DNA of 43,641 nt from Cyanobacteria bacterium FACHB-502 (GTDB lineage: Bacteria; Cyanobacteriota; Cyanobacteriia; Elainellales; Elainellaceae): contig JACJNZ010000066.1 in assembly GCA_014695325.1 (NCBI GenBank), positions 1 through 43,641 on the forward strand, in the 5' to 3' direction. A program made the position numbers and the translations under genes. The notes under the pieces are model-generated. The model was not told the origin of the DNA. It saw nothing but the letters and a program-made list of their open reading frames with translations, and did not search any database. This document shows positions 7,488 through 15,715 of this stretch, piece by piece. Numbering within the stretch: the stretch's first letter is position 1; each line of letters starts with the position of its first letter.

Positions 7488-8399
7488 TTAGTGATGACGA
7501 GAACCATCTGGCAAAATCGTATTCTGTAAACGAGTGAGCGTCAGGTTCGCGCCAGTGAGGTTGGCAGCTATTAAATTTGCCCCGCTCAGGTCTGCCTGGG
7601 TCAGGTTTGCGCCGCGCAAATTGGCTCCGCTGAGGTTCGCTTCCTTGAGGCAAGCACGACTTAGATCGGCTCCGCGCAAATTGGCTCCAGCGAATGTTGC
7701 CTGTGCCAGGTTTGCCTTACTCAATTTTGCCCAGCTTAAATCCGATCGATCGCCTGCCGCCTCAATCAGGGTTGCCCCGGTCAGAATTGCATTCACCAGA
7801 CGAGCTTCGACCAGGATAGTTTTATAGAGCGTTGCTTTGCAGAGTAAAGCCGCATTAAGTTCTGCCTGATAAGCATTGGCGCGGCTCAGGGTGGCACTGG
7901 TGAGATTTGCCCCATTCAAATTCGCACGGCACAGCTCCGATCGCGTCAGGTTCGTATCGCTGAGGTCAGCCGATCGCAGATTTGCCTGTCGGAGGTCGGC
8001 TCCAATTAAATCCGTCAGGCTCAGATCTGCCTGGATCAAACTAGCTTCGCGCAGGTCGGCATTCCGCAAAATTGCCCCTTGAAGATCAGCTCCATCTACG
8101 GTTGTGCCAATCAGGTGAGCATCGCTCAGGTCTGCTTCGGTCAGGTCAGCGTGAATCAGAATTGCCTCATATAAATTGGCACGGGTGAGGTCAGCCGATC
8201 GCATCACAGCCTGGCTCAGATTTGCCGAAGCCAGGGACGTTCGACGCAGGTTTGCCCGACCCAAATCTAATCGGCTCAGATCAAAGCCGCGCAGATCCGC
8301 TTCGTTCAAGTCGGGGTCAATTTCAGGATGGTGCAGTCGCCAGTCTTGCCAGCCGATTGCTCCCCATTTCAGCAGTGCCAGATGTTCTGAATTTGCCAT
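7488..8399 (-). CDS. Pentapeptide-repeat protein
   Basis: A 303-residue protein. From about residue 33 to 295 it consists almost entirely of tandem A-(N/D)-L-x-x pentapeptides (for example ADLTEADLSDAHLIGTTVDG), which fold as a right-handed quadrilateral beta helix. About 30 residues of ordinary sequence (HLALLKWGAIGWQDWRLHHP) precede the helix, as in many cyanobacterial members. There is no signal peptide or membrane segment, so it is probably cytoplasmic. Function is unknown; some family members mimic DNA, but nothing here shows that. The repetitive codons also create long spurious open frames on the other strand. Confidence 0.93.
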   Translation of the reverse strand: MANSEHLALLKWGAIGWQDWRLHHPEIDPDLNEADLRGFDLSRLDLGRANLRRTSLASANLSQAVMRSADLTRANLYEAILIHADLTEADLSDAHLIGTTVDGADLQGAILRNADLREASLIQADLSLTDLIGADLRQANLRSADLSDTNLTRSELCRANLNGANLTSATLSRANAYQAELNAALLCKATLYKTILVEARLVNAILTGATLIEAAGDRSDLSWAKLSKANLAQATFAGANLRGADLSRACLKEANLSGANLRGANLTQADLSGANLIAANLTGANLTLTRLQNTILPDGSRHH

Positions 8400-8462
8400 A
8401 ATGCCCGCTGCGCCCCTGCCTGTGCCTCCTATAGATTCGCTGTAAGCTGACCTAAAAAAGAA

Positions 8463-9104
8463 TTACTCTTTGCGTCCGCCCAGTTCAAGCTGCCGACCAG
8501 ATATGCTTTCCAGCGAACCGAGCACTGCCCTGGATGCCGCAATAATGTCCTGCTCCTGGCCACCGAGATAAAGTCGCCCAAAGCTGCCCACCGCTGAAAT
8601 GTGCAGAATGTTGATCAAAGCTGCTTTTTCCGCTTCGTTGGCAGCTAGAGCCGCATAAGCAGCAGGTTCGCATTCCATAATGTAGAGCGTTTGCCCAGCA
8701 AGCAGCATATTTCCCTTGCGGGTGCGGTTAATGAGCTGGGTATGGTGAGCGTCAATGTTGCGAATAATCTGGCTGGAAATAATCCGGGGCTTAAGGCTGT
8801 CTCGCGGACTCACCCCGATGTAATCTAAAATTGCACGTCCGGCAGCCAGGGTATCACTCTGACGACTGGAGTGAATTTCTAGCAGCCCATACAATCGCTC
8901 AATAAACAGCACCCCCGGGCGCACCGAAGCCGACTTCAGGGCGATGTCCATCAGGCGATTGATTTCAATTCCTGGCGCAATCTCCACCCAGAGCGAGGAA
9001 TCCCCCGGCAGGGGCAAAAACCCTAATGCCTGCGTCCCAAGGTAAGCGGCGTGCTGGGGCTGAAGGTTGTCGAGATAAACGTAGCTGCGAAGATCAATTC
9101 CCAA
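8463..9104 (-). CDS. ccmP: Tandem-BMC carboxysome shell protein, CcmP type (TTG start)
   Basis: From a TTG at 9102-9104 the product is 213 residues, starting [20 protein letters not shown] after the initiator. The frame stays open to an ATG at 9152, but GGAAGG lies 7 nt before the TTG and the length and N-terminus then agree with the CcmP family. Two BMC domains are visible: one at about residues 45-105 ([20 protein letters not shown]) and one at about 145-210 ([32 protein letters not shown]). CcmP forms stacked pseudohexameric trimers with a gated central pore in the beta-carboxysome shell and probably passes larger metabolites. It stands alone here, away from other ccm genes, as is common for ccmP. 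Confidence 0.85.
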   Translation of the reverse strand: MGIDLRSYVYLDNLQPQHAAYLGTQALGFLPLPGDSSLWVEIAPGIEINRLMDIALKSASVRPGVLFIERLYGLLEIHSSRQSDTLAAGRAILDYIGVSPRDSLKPRIISSQIIRNIDAHHTQLINRTRKGNMLLAGQTLYIMECEPAAYAALAANEAEKAALINILHISAVGSFGRLYLGGQEQDIIAASRAVLGSLESISGRQLELGGRKE

Positions 9105-9329
9105 AACAGTACCTTCCCAAAAAACACCCGAGACGAGACAGCTTTGCTGCAAGCTTAAACTGACCGCTAAGCGACAGCAACACCCACAGTGGTAGTTCTA
9201 TTATCGCTGAAGTGTTAATGATTATTGCGGGGATTCTAGCGAAGCGGCTGAAGAAAGGTTGCAAATTGCTCATCCCTACCCAATCGGCAAGTGGCCGCTA
9301 CTTGCTACACCGCTAGTTTAATCACGAAA

Positions 9330-9343
9330 GTGATTTAAATCAC
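9330..9343. promoter_or_regulatory. Perfect palindrome GTGATTTAAATCAC, CRP-type operator candidate
   Basis: GTGA-N6-TCAC with a TTTAAA centre fits the core of CRP/SyCRP1-type sites (TGTGA-N6-TCACA) except for the outermost base on each side. Immediately left, ATCACGAAAGTGAT forms a second inverted repeat that shares one arm, so ATCAC/GTGAT half-sites alternate three times. It lies 114 bp before the 9457 gene and about 225 bp before ccmP. Binding is inferred. Confidence 0.4.
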
Positions 9344-9412
9344 GCAGAATTCCATCAGAAAATCATAGAGTCACGACTGAAACTCCCGCATGCAGGCTTG
9401 GATCACTGTATT

Positions 9413-9444
9413 AACTAAACCATTCATCAACTAAACCATTCGCT
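9413..9444. repeat. Two-copy 16-bp tandem duplication
   Basis: AACTAAACCATTCATC is followed directly by AACTAAACCATTCGCT (identical over the first 13 bases). It ends 13 bp before the ATG at 9457, so it sits in the 5' untranslated region and displaces any ribosome binding site. Confidence 0.8.
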
Positions 9445-9456
9445 TCACTGCCTTCT

Positions 9457-9831
9457 ATGATTCAGCTCCAGCCGCAAATCACTCGCCTGCCCCTGGCTGA
9501 CTTGATTCTCCCCATGAATCTGCTGCATTTTGATTCACAAAAACTGATTGCCCTCGGTGTCCCTCCCGAAGATGCAAAGTCGATCGCCCAAACCATCATC
9601 ACAAAACACACGATGCTGCGCTACTGGCGCAAGTTGGCTCAAGCAGGCATCCCCAGCGATGATGCGCGTCGAATTGCCAGAGCCATTGCCAAATATGATG
9701 TGATTCAAACTTTGCCCAGCGCACGGCAGCAAAACCTGATTCGCTACTATTGCCCGATCGTCTGTCGCTGTGGTCTGTGGCGATCGGCTCTCTTGCTGTC
9801 TCAGCCCAGCAAATTAACTCCAGTTTCCTAA
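9457..9831 (+). CDS. Hypothetical protein with duplicated helical motif
   Basis: A 124-residue protein that I do not recognise. It contains two copies of a helix-turn-helix-like segment: KLIALGVPPEDAKSIAQTII (about residues 28-47) and KLAQAGIPSDDARRIARAIA (about 59-78), each preceded by a hydrophobic or aromatic turn. The pattern G-(V/I)-P-x-(E/D)-DA-x-x-IA-x-x-I recalls small three-helix binding folds, but no family is claimed. The C-terminus has two cysteines (CPIVCRC) and is hydrophobic. No signal peptide is seen. A candidate CRP-type palindrome and a tandem duplication lie upstream. Confidence 0.6.
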   Translation: MIQLQPQITRLPLADLILPMNLLHFDSQKLIALGVPPEDAKSIAQTIITKHTMLRYWRKLAQAGIPSDDARRIARAIAKYDVIQTLPSARQQNLIRYYCPIVCRCGLWRSALLLSQPSKLTPVS

Positions 9832-9904
9832 TCCTTCAAATTTCTCCTGAGAGAACCCCGAAGCAGCCGATCTAGAATGGCAGGGAATAAAGGGAAAAGA
9901 ACCC

Positions 9905-10417
9905 GTGACACTGCACCTGACCCCAACCCAGCTACACCAGATTCAAACCCAGGCAGAGCGCACCTATCCTGAAGAATGCTGCGGATTACTGCTGGGTCAA
10001 CGCGATCGATCGGGCAACAAATTGGGCAACAAACAGGTTTGCGAAATCTACGAAACGCCAAACGCCTGGACAAAGGAAGCAACCGCCGAACTCGCCCTAC
10101 AAATCCCGGCTGCCCAAATTGCACAAGGCGCAAAAGCCGATCGCTACTGGATCGATCCCAGAGATTTACTCAAAGCTCAGAGATATTGCCGCGATCGAGG
10201 CTGGACAGTACTGGGTATCTATCACTCTCACCCGGATCATCATGCAGTGCCTTCAGAATGCGATCGGGTTCTGGCTTGGGCGGAATATGTTTATGTGATT
10301 GTCTCTGTGCAGCAGGGTAAAGCACAGGACGTTCGCGGCTGGCAGCTTGATTCAGCCCATCAGTTTCAACCCGAGGAACTTCTGATTACCGAGATGGATT
10401 TGCCTGGGCACAAGTAA
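9905..10417 (+). CDS. JAMM/MPN (Mov34, M67) zinc metallopeptidase
   Basis: A 170-residue protein with a GTG start. It has a complete JAMM signature: Glu24 in PEECCGLLLG and HSHPDHHAVPSECD, giving zinc ligands His107, His109 and Asp120 and Ser117. Bacterial stand-alone JAMM proteins (Mec+ type) cleave peptides from the C-terminus of ubiquitin-like sulfur carriers, or act in ubiquitin-like conjugation modules. The E1-like moeB gene lies 1.6 kb downstream on the same strand, separated by a convergent gene; a shared sulfur-carrier pathway is plausible but inferred. A 12-bp in-gene duplication (GGGCAACAAA repeats at about 10013-10036) encodes GNKLGNK. The stop overlaps the end of the opposite gene by 32 bp. 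Confidence 0.88.
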   Translation: MTLHLTPTQLHQIQTQAERTYPEECCGLLLGQRDRSGNKLGNKQVCEIYETPNAWTKEATAELALQIPAAQIAQGAKADRYWIDPRDLLKAQRYCRDRGWTVLGIYHSHPDHHAVPSECDRVLAWAEYVYVIVSVQQGKAQDVRGWQLDSAHQFQPEELLITEMDLPGHK

Positions 10418-11825
10418 TCGCCTGCTGAACTTGCTGACGTAATTCAAGGGGTTCGATCGCTTCTGTAATGCGTAAGGCATTCTCAGGTTGACCGAGTGCA
10501 AGATAGGTTGGGATGAGTGACACCGTGCTGACACTCTGCTGAGAAGCTTCACTGACAGCATCAGCAAGCTCCTGAGCCTGATATAAAACTTGCTGGGCGC
10601 GATCGTTCTCTTCCAAGGCTGTGTACACTCTGGCTACCCCAGATAAAATCATCGCTTTGACATACGATTCTTCCAGAGCTTCTGTACTCTGAAGAACGAA
10701 CGTAAGAACAGAATTTGCTTGCTCCTTCTGGTTTACTGCTTCATAAACGTAGGCAGTACCCAGCAATATGTATAGGGTAAGCAAAGTCTGCCTTGTAAAG
10801 CTCTGAACGAGTGTTACCAGTTCGTTTGCTAATGCAGCAGCTTGTCTCGCTCCTCCTGCCACCGAATAAATTCCCATAAACCTAGCAAGAGTCGTAAAGC
10901 GAATGGCATTGGCGGCTTCAAGGGAGTATTTGGCGAGTTCTTCCGTTTTCTCTTCCTCTTCGCTGCGATAGTTAGCTAGAGCAAGATCCAGCACTGCTAA
11001 AGCCTTGGCTGGCTGACCCTGCACCTGATAATGCTCCGCAATGTCAAGCAAAAAAGGTAGCCTGTCCTCCTCATCTCGCTGATTAACCAATGCCAAAGCG
11101 GAGTCTAACTGTCCGGCATTGATGTAGGCGGTGATGACCGATGATATTGCCCAATCTCGCCCGAAAGGATACTCACCATCGTAGGGTTCGACATCGTGGA
11201 GTTCGCCCTCTGGCAAGGAAGGAGCCGGAATACCAAGCGCGATCGTCTCTGCCTGCTGCAATTGTCCGCGCTGAAGGTAAGCCTCGCTAATACTTGCTAG
11301 AGTTGCCTCACGCTCATACGGATTCTGAATTTTTGGTACTAACGCCAATGCCGCTTCAAGCTGCCCTGCGCGGATAAGCCTGACAATTTCCGGACTGATT
11401 CCTGCGGCTTCCAACGGCCATTGGTTTTCCGAACTCTCCCCCAGCAGGGAGCTTTGAACCTGCTCTGGCTCCGATGTGGCAGGTTTTACGAAGAGGGAAA
11501 AACTTATTATTTCGTCAGTCGATTCCGATAAGGGAATGGGTGGGAAAGGGCATGAGGGCGACAACGGGGCAAAAGTAAACTGTGCTGAAGATACGGTAGA
11601 AGCAGTATGCCCTCCAGTCAGAGACGAAATTGCCGCAGGATCAGGCTGAGCTAAGCCAGCATGACCCCCTCCAAATACTCCCGAAATGACAGCAATACTC
11701 AAGGTAAACGAGACTCTTGGCTTTGGTACGAGGGACATCAGGCAACCGATCGTTATCAGGGCGAATACGCGAATTATCTCCGAGCCATTTCTACCCAGCA
11801 TCCGTGAAAACTGGCTCAATCCCAC
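10386..11825 (-). CDS. Secreted TPR-like helical repeat protein
   Basis: A 479-residue protein. The N-terminus has hydrophobic stretches at about residues 18-34 and 40-57, and a plausible signal cleavage in HAGLA-QPDP near residue 59, so export is likely although the start may be too far upstream. After a Ser/Pro-rich linker, residues about 125-475 form repeated helical hairpins (QLEAALALVPKIQNPYEREA, YLQRGQLQQAETIALGI, YINAGQLDSALALVNQ, YQVQGQPAKALAVLDLALA) like degenerate TPRs. Similar exported proteins in cyanobacteria have no firm function. The 3' end overlaps the JAMM gene convergently by 32 bp. Its upstream gap (11826-12026) is C-rich and pyrimidine-biased. Confidence 0.75.
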   Translation of the reverse strand: MGLSQFSRMLGRNGSEIIRVFALITIGCLMSLVPKPRVSFTLSIAVISGVFGGGHAGLAQPDPAAISSLTGGHTASTVSSAQFTFAPLSPSCPFPPIPLSESTDEIISFSLFVKPATSEPEQVQSSLLGESSENQWPLEAAGISPEIVRLIRAGQLEAALALVPKIQNPYEREATLASISEAYLQRGQLQQAETIALGIPAPSLPEGELHDVEPYDGEYPFGRDWAISSVITAYINAGQLDSALALVNQRDEEDRLPFLLDIAEHYQVQGQPAKALAVLDLALANYRSEEEEKTEELAKYSLEAANAIRFTTLARFMGIYSVAGGARQAAALANELVTLVQSFTRQTLLTLYILLGTAYVYEAVNQKEQANSVLTFVLQSTEALEESYVKAMILSGVARVYTALEENDRAQQVLYQAQELADAVSEASQQSVSTVSLIPTYLALGQPENALRITEAIEPLELRQQVQQAITCAQANPSR

Positions 11826-12026
11826 AAAACGCTCTAAACCTCACCCTTTATCGCCCCTGCCCCTGCCCCCTATCCACCCATCTACTCCCCACTCCAACCC
11901 TAAAGAAATCCTGATTCTTAACATCATGCGATCGAGAATGCAGCAGACCTGCTGTAATAGAAAAAGGCAAGTCACGCCCAATCCCCTCAAAACCTTTGTA
12001 TCTCTTCATGCAGTGTTACTCGTATC

Positions 12027-13199
12027 ATGCTGAATCCGAATCTGGATGACATTCAATTAACCAAAGACGACTACGAACGCTATTCGCGTCACCTGATCCT
12101 GCCGGAGGTTGGGCTAGAGGGGCAAAAACGCCTGAAAGCCGCGAGTGTTCTGTGCATCGGCACGGGCGGACTCGGCTCTCCACTGCTGCTCTATTTAGCG
12201 GCGGCAGGCATTGGGCGAATCGGCATCGTTGATTTTGACGTAGTCGATTTCTCGAACCTTCAACGGCAGGTGATCCACGGCACGTCGTGGGTTGGCAAGC
12301 CCAAAATTCAGTCTGCAAAAGATCGCATTCTGGAAATCAATCCCTACTGTCAGGTTGACCTCTACGAAACTCGTCTCTCTGCCGAAAACGCGCTGGGCAT
12401 TATCGAACCCTACGATGTGGTGGTAGACGGCACAGACAACTTCCCGACGCGCTATCTGGTGAACGATGCCTGTGTGCTGGCGGGTAAGCCCAACGTCTAC
12501 GGCTCAATTTTCCGGTTTGAAGGGCAAGCAACGGTCTTTAACTATCAGGATGGACCCAACTATCGCGACCTCTATCCCGAACCGCCGCCACCCGGACTGG
12601 TTCCCTCTTGCGCTGAGGGTGGTGTACTGGGCATTCTCCCCGGACTGATTGGGGTGGTTCAGGCGACGGAAACGGTGAAAATCATTATGGGCGTGGGGCA
12701 AACGCTGAGCGGTCGGCTGCTGCTCTACAATGCGCTAAACATGACCTTCCGTGAACTGAAACTGCGCCCGAATCCGGTTCGTCCCGTGATCGAGAAGCTG
12801 ATTGACTACGAAGAGTTTTGCGGCATTCCTCAAGCAAAAGCAGCAGAAGCACAGCAACAGGCAGCCATGGAAGAAATTACCGTTCAGCAGCTCAAAGAAA
12901 TCCTCGATAGCAGCGCATCGGATTATGTGCTGCTCGATGTTCGCAATCCGAACGAGTACGACATTGCCAAGATTCCCGGCTCGGTGCTGGTTCCTCTACC
13001 AGATATCGAAGAGGGTGGCGGCGTTGAAAAAGTGCGCGAACTCGTCAACGGGCACAAGCTGATTGTTCATTGTAAGATGGGCGGGCGATCGGCTAAAGCG
13101 ATCGGTGTTTTGAAGCAGTCTGGCATTGACGGCATCAACGTTAAAGGCGGGATCAATGCTTGGAGTCAGGAAATCGATCCGTCTGTTCCGCAGTATTAA
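12027..13199 (+). CDS. moeB: Adenylyltransferase/sulfurtransferase MoeB (MoeZ type) with C-terminal rhodanese
   Basis: A 390-residue E1-like enzyme that adenylates the C-terminal glycine of MoaD or ThiS-type sulfur carriers and can then pass on sulfur from its rhodanese domain. GTGGLG at residues 45-50 is the nucleotide loop, and Cys195 in PSCAEGGVLG is the conserved active cysteine. The rhodanese domain spans about residues 285-390 with active Cys349 in HCKMGGRS. The zinc-binding CxxC pairs of E. coli MoeB are missing: the first position reads PNYRDLYPEPPP where the zinc form has CYRC. This is the usual zinc-free MoeZ form. A good intrinsic terminator follows. It serves molybdopterin, thiamine or thiolated-tRNA pathways; which one is not shown. 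Confidence 0.92.
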   Translation: MLNPNLDDIQLTKDDYERYSRHLILPEVGLEGQKRLKAASVLCIGTGGLGSPLLLYLAAAGIGRIGIVDFDVVDFSNLQRQVIHGTSWVGKPKIQSAKDRILEINPYCQVDLYETRLSAENALGIIEPYDVVVDGTDNFPTRYLVNDACVLAGKPNVYGSIFRFEGQATVFNYQDGPNYRDLYPEPPPPGLVPSCAEGGVLGILPGLIGVVQATETVKIIMGVGQTLSGRLLLYNALNMTFRELKLRPNPVRPVIEKLIDYEEFCGIPQAKAAEAQQQAAMEEITVQQLKEILDSSASDYVLLDVRNPNEYDIAKIPGSVLVPLPDIEEGGGVEKVRELVNGHKLIVHCKMGGRSAKAIGVLKQSGIDGINVKGGINAWSQEIDPSVPQY

Positions 13200-13229
13200 A
13201 CAGAACTCAGGCGTTTAAGCCAATTGTGC

Positions 13230-13261
13230 ATCGGGTAATCCGGCTGGGTTGCCCGATTTTT
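13230..13261 (+). terminator. Rho-independent terminator after moeB
   Basis: ATCGGGTAA and TTGCCCGAT form a 9-bp stem with one G-U pair around a 10-nt loop, followed by a run of T. It begins 31 bp after the moeB stop. Confidence 0.75.
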
Positions 13262-13350
13262 AGTGGTTTAGGGGCTACAGTTCGCCGATTTGAAGCTGAT
13301 ATTCGGTTGGGGTGAAGCGATAGATTCCTAAAGGCTTAACTCGATCGACC

Positions 13351-15033
13351 CTAGCGATCGTCCAGCCGCACGGGAACTGGCTCAAACGCCGGACAGTAGC
13401 CCTCAGGCGTTACCTTAAAGCCAAATAAAGGCGAGGCCTGATTCCAGCATCGCTGTCCCCGAAAGTGAAGGCAGTTTGCGCAGCATTCAACATCGGTGGG
13501 CAAGCTGGACTCACTGCTTTGATGCAATAGCTCACGCTGATGCAGTCCGCGTAGAATCAGTTCTTCGCCCTGCCAGCGTGCCTCGATTAGCCCAGTATCA
13601 GCAAAGTTTTGCCAGCGGGGATCAGAGGTAATGGCTGCGGGTACGACGATCGTGACTGCCGTTTCTTGAGCTGAAAGTTCACCTTCATAGCGGGCATCGG
13701 GGGCAGCAGGCTGAATAAAGGTTTCACCGATCGGCAGGTCGACTCGGATTCCGGCAGCAGGCGTGTGTAGATGATAGCGATTTTGCAGTTCTTCCAGACT
13801 GGTTAAATCACTAAGATACGCCGGAGAACCATGCACAAAGATAACGTGCTGCGGGCGCAGATTATGAATGAGCTGAGTGGTTCCGGTTCCATCGCAGTGG
13901 TCGCCCAGAAAATAAGACTCGATCGATAATTGTCCGCTTTGCAGCAACCGATTTAGGGTCGGCGAATCTTCCAGCATTTGCAGCAGAGCCGGGTCGATCG
14001 CCGATCGCCCAAACTGTTGCGGAACCAGCAGCAGCCAGGGACCGCTATCGGGCAGGCAGTAATCGCTCAGATCTGCTTCCTGGTCGGTCAACACAATGCA
14101 GGGAAACCGATTCATGGCTGCACTGCCGTTGCCATTATTGCCCCCGTTTTTACCGTTCTGCTTCAGGTGCAAATGCCGCACGCGAGGACGAATACGCTCA
14201 TCCCAAAATAGGGGCTGATGCCGGGCAAAATTTTGCACTGAACTGGGAAAGTGAGACAGCATTTCCAGATAGGCATTGCAGCCCAGTGCCACGCTTCCCG
14301 CCACCCAGATATCCACATCGCGTCCGGTGAAGTGATGATGGCTCCGCAGCAGCATCAAGATTTCCTGCCCCAGCCCCAGGGTTGGAGTCGGCAGCAGCAC
14401 CGACTGACCCTCGCCGATCGCGTGATGAATCCGTTCAGCAAGCTGGTTTTCCTGCTGTCTGCGGTGGGGATAGCGGGCTGTGCCATAGCTGCCTTCCATA
14501 ATCAGCACATCGGGCTTGAGTCCGCGCAGCTCTTCCAGCGGCAGGCCATCTACCAAACGAGAATTCGACAGTAAGCAATCCCCGGTGTAAAACAGCGTAT
14601 ACGATCGCTCTGGGGTGGTGTGGGTGAGCAAAATAGCAGCAGCCCCGGGCAGATGACCTGCTGGAACCAGCTCTGCACTGAGTCCTTCCCGAAACTCAAC
14701 GGGCGATCGCCAGGGCAGGGCGTGGCAAAAAGCAGAAACTTCCGGCTGGTCGAGCCAGTTCAGCGGTAGGAGCTGTGTCGTTACCTCACTGGCATAAATC
14801 GGCATCTGAGGAAACGCCCGATGCAGTTCGAGTAGCCCTCTGGCATGATCAGGATGGGCATGGGTACAAATCACTAGATCAGCAGGCGGTTTTTGACCTG
14901 CATTACGGAGCAGCGGCGCGAGATTTGTTAACCCGCAATCCAGCAGAATCCGATGCGACCCCATTCGCACCAGCAGACCAACCCCTTCTTCCTGTTGACC
15001 CGCTCCATAAGGTAAGCATTCCAGTTCGACCAC
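13351..15033 (-). CDS. Metallo-beta-lactamase/beta-CASP-type hydrolase (RNA exonuclease-like, COG1236 type)
   Basis: A 560-residue protein. The metal motif HAHPDH lies at residues 58-63, after LDCGL. Further metallo-beta-lactamase elements are TGDCLLSNSR, EGSYG and the late DHCDGTGTTQLIHNLRPQHV segment followed by VHG, which matches the beta-CASP arrangement of RNA-processing nucleases. A Cys-rich tail (CCANCLHFRGQRCW and EGYCPAF) may bind metal and is a cyanobacterial addition. A Gly/Asn-rich insert (NGKNGGNNGNGS) lies mid-protein. RNA is the likely substrate by family, but this is not proven. It converges with moeB. Confidence 0.8.
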   Translation of the reverse strand: MVELECLPYGAGQQEEGVGLLVRMGSHRILLDCGLTNLAPLLRNAGQKPPADLVICTHAHPDHARGLLELHRAFPQMPIYASEVTTQLLPLNWLDQPEVSAFCHALPWRSPVEFREGLSAELVPAGHLPGAAAILLTHTTPERSYTLFYTGDCLLSNSRLVDGLPLEELRGLKPDVLIMEGSYGTARYPHRRQQENQLAERIHHAIGEGQSVLLPTPTLGLGQEILMLLRSHHHFTGRDVDIWVAGSVALGCNAYLEMLSHFPSSVQNFARHQPLFWDERIRPRVRHLHLKQNGKNGGNNGNGSAAMNRFPCIVLTDQEADLSDYCLPDSGPWLLLVPQQFGRSAIDPALLQMLEDSPTLNRLLQSGQLSIESYFLGDHCDGTGTTQLIHNLRPQHVIFVHGSPAYLSDLTSLEELQNRYHLHTPAAGIRVDLPIGETFIQPAAPDARYEGELSAQETAVTIVVPAAITSDPRWQNFADTGLIEARWQGEELILRGLHQRELLHQSSESSLPTDVECCANCLHFRGQRCWNQASPLFGFKVTPEGYCPAFEPVPVRLDDR

Positions 15034-15302
15034 AGCAGCGATTCCGTGTAACCAGTAGCAGCATCAGCAAGAGATCAAAGCAGTTTCCCGAAGGGCAAAC
15101 GAGAATAATGCTCTCAAACCGGATCTATCGCAATGCCGGAGAAGTGAAAGTTAGGAAAAACCCGATCGATCCCTGCTCTCCTTTCAAAGGGCTGTGAAGC
15201 CTCTGCAAACCGGAGCGGCATCGCCGATCGTGCCTGGATTAATCCTGACTTTATTCTAAATTTATTCTGAATTTAATTGTGCCTTAGCGGACAACTGAGG
15301 AG

Positions 15303-15425
15303 TTAGTGGGCAGAGCCATTTCCGTGGTAGTTATCGGTATCGTAAAAGCCGTTTCTCGTGCCGAAGAAGAGGCAAGCCACAATAAAAACCGGGGTCAGGG
15401 CCAATAAGATCAGTTTGACATCCAT
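15303..15425 (-). CDS. Small single-span membrane protein (40 aa)
   Basis: An ATG at 15425 opens 40 codons beginning MDVKLILLALTPVFIVACLF, with a hydrophobic membrane span at about residues 4-22 and a polar tail FYDTDNYHGNGSAH. AAAGGAG lies upstream with 13 nt to the ATG; an in-frame GTG four codons earlier would be too close to it. Its size and layout recall small thylakoid subunits of photosystem or NDH-1 complexes. The start faintly resembles PsbY, but the tail does not, so I give no name. It sits alone between the beta-CASP gene and the glycosylase gene. Confidence 0.65.
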   Translation of the reverse strand: MDVKLILLALTPVFIVACLFFGTRNGFYDTDNYHGNGSAH

Positions 15426-15715
15426 CGTTGCAATCACACTCCTTTAGTTTTTGACGTTGACGGGTTGACAATGCAGGTTGACATTGATCGAGATTCTACC
15501 GAATCCAATCCACGAAAGACGATCGGGCAAAGGAGGGATATTCTCGGCTTTCGGGATCAAACCAGGCTAAATGCAGCACTGCTGGATCAAAGCCAAATTA
15601 ATTTATCCGATTGTGGAGCAAAAATCGATGGGGTAACGAGGATGAACTAATATTCTTTACGATCGTGCTTTAGTTAGGCCTTTATTTTTTATTCTGCAAC
15701 TTCTGGTTTTCCCCT

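Larger units (their letters stand above)
9105..9456. other. Intergenic region between ccmP and a small hypothetical gene
   Basis: A divergent gap of 352 bp. It holds a perfect 14-bp palindrome at 9330-9343, an overlapping small hairpin and a 16-bp tandem duplication at 9413-9444. No gene or tRNA was seen. It should contain the promoters of ccmP (leftwards) and of the 9457 gene (rightwards), but no clear -10/-35 pair was recognised. Confidence 0.6.

Noticed and set aside
7534-8445. Several Arg/Ala-rich plus-strand frames opposite the pentapeptide gene
   Set aside because: Predictable antisense product of the regular pentapeptide codon pattern.
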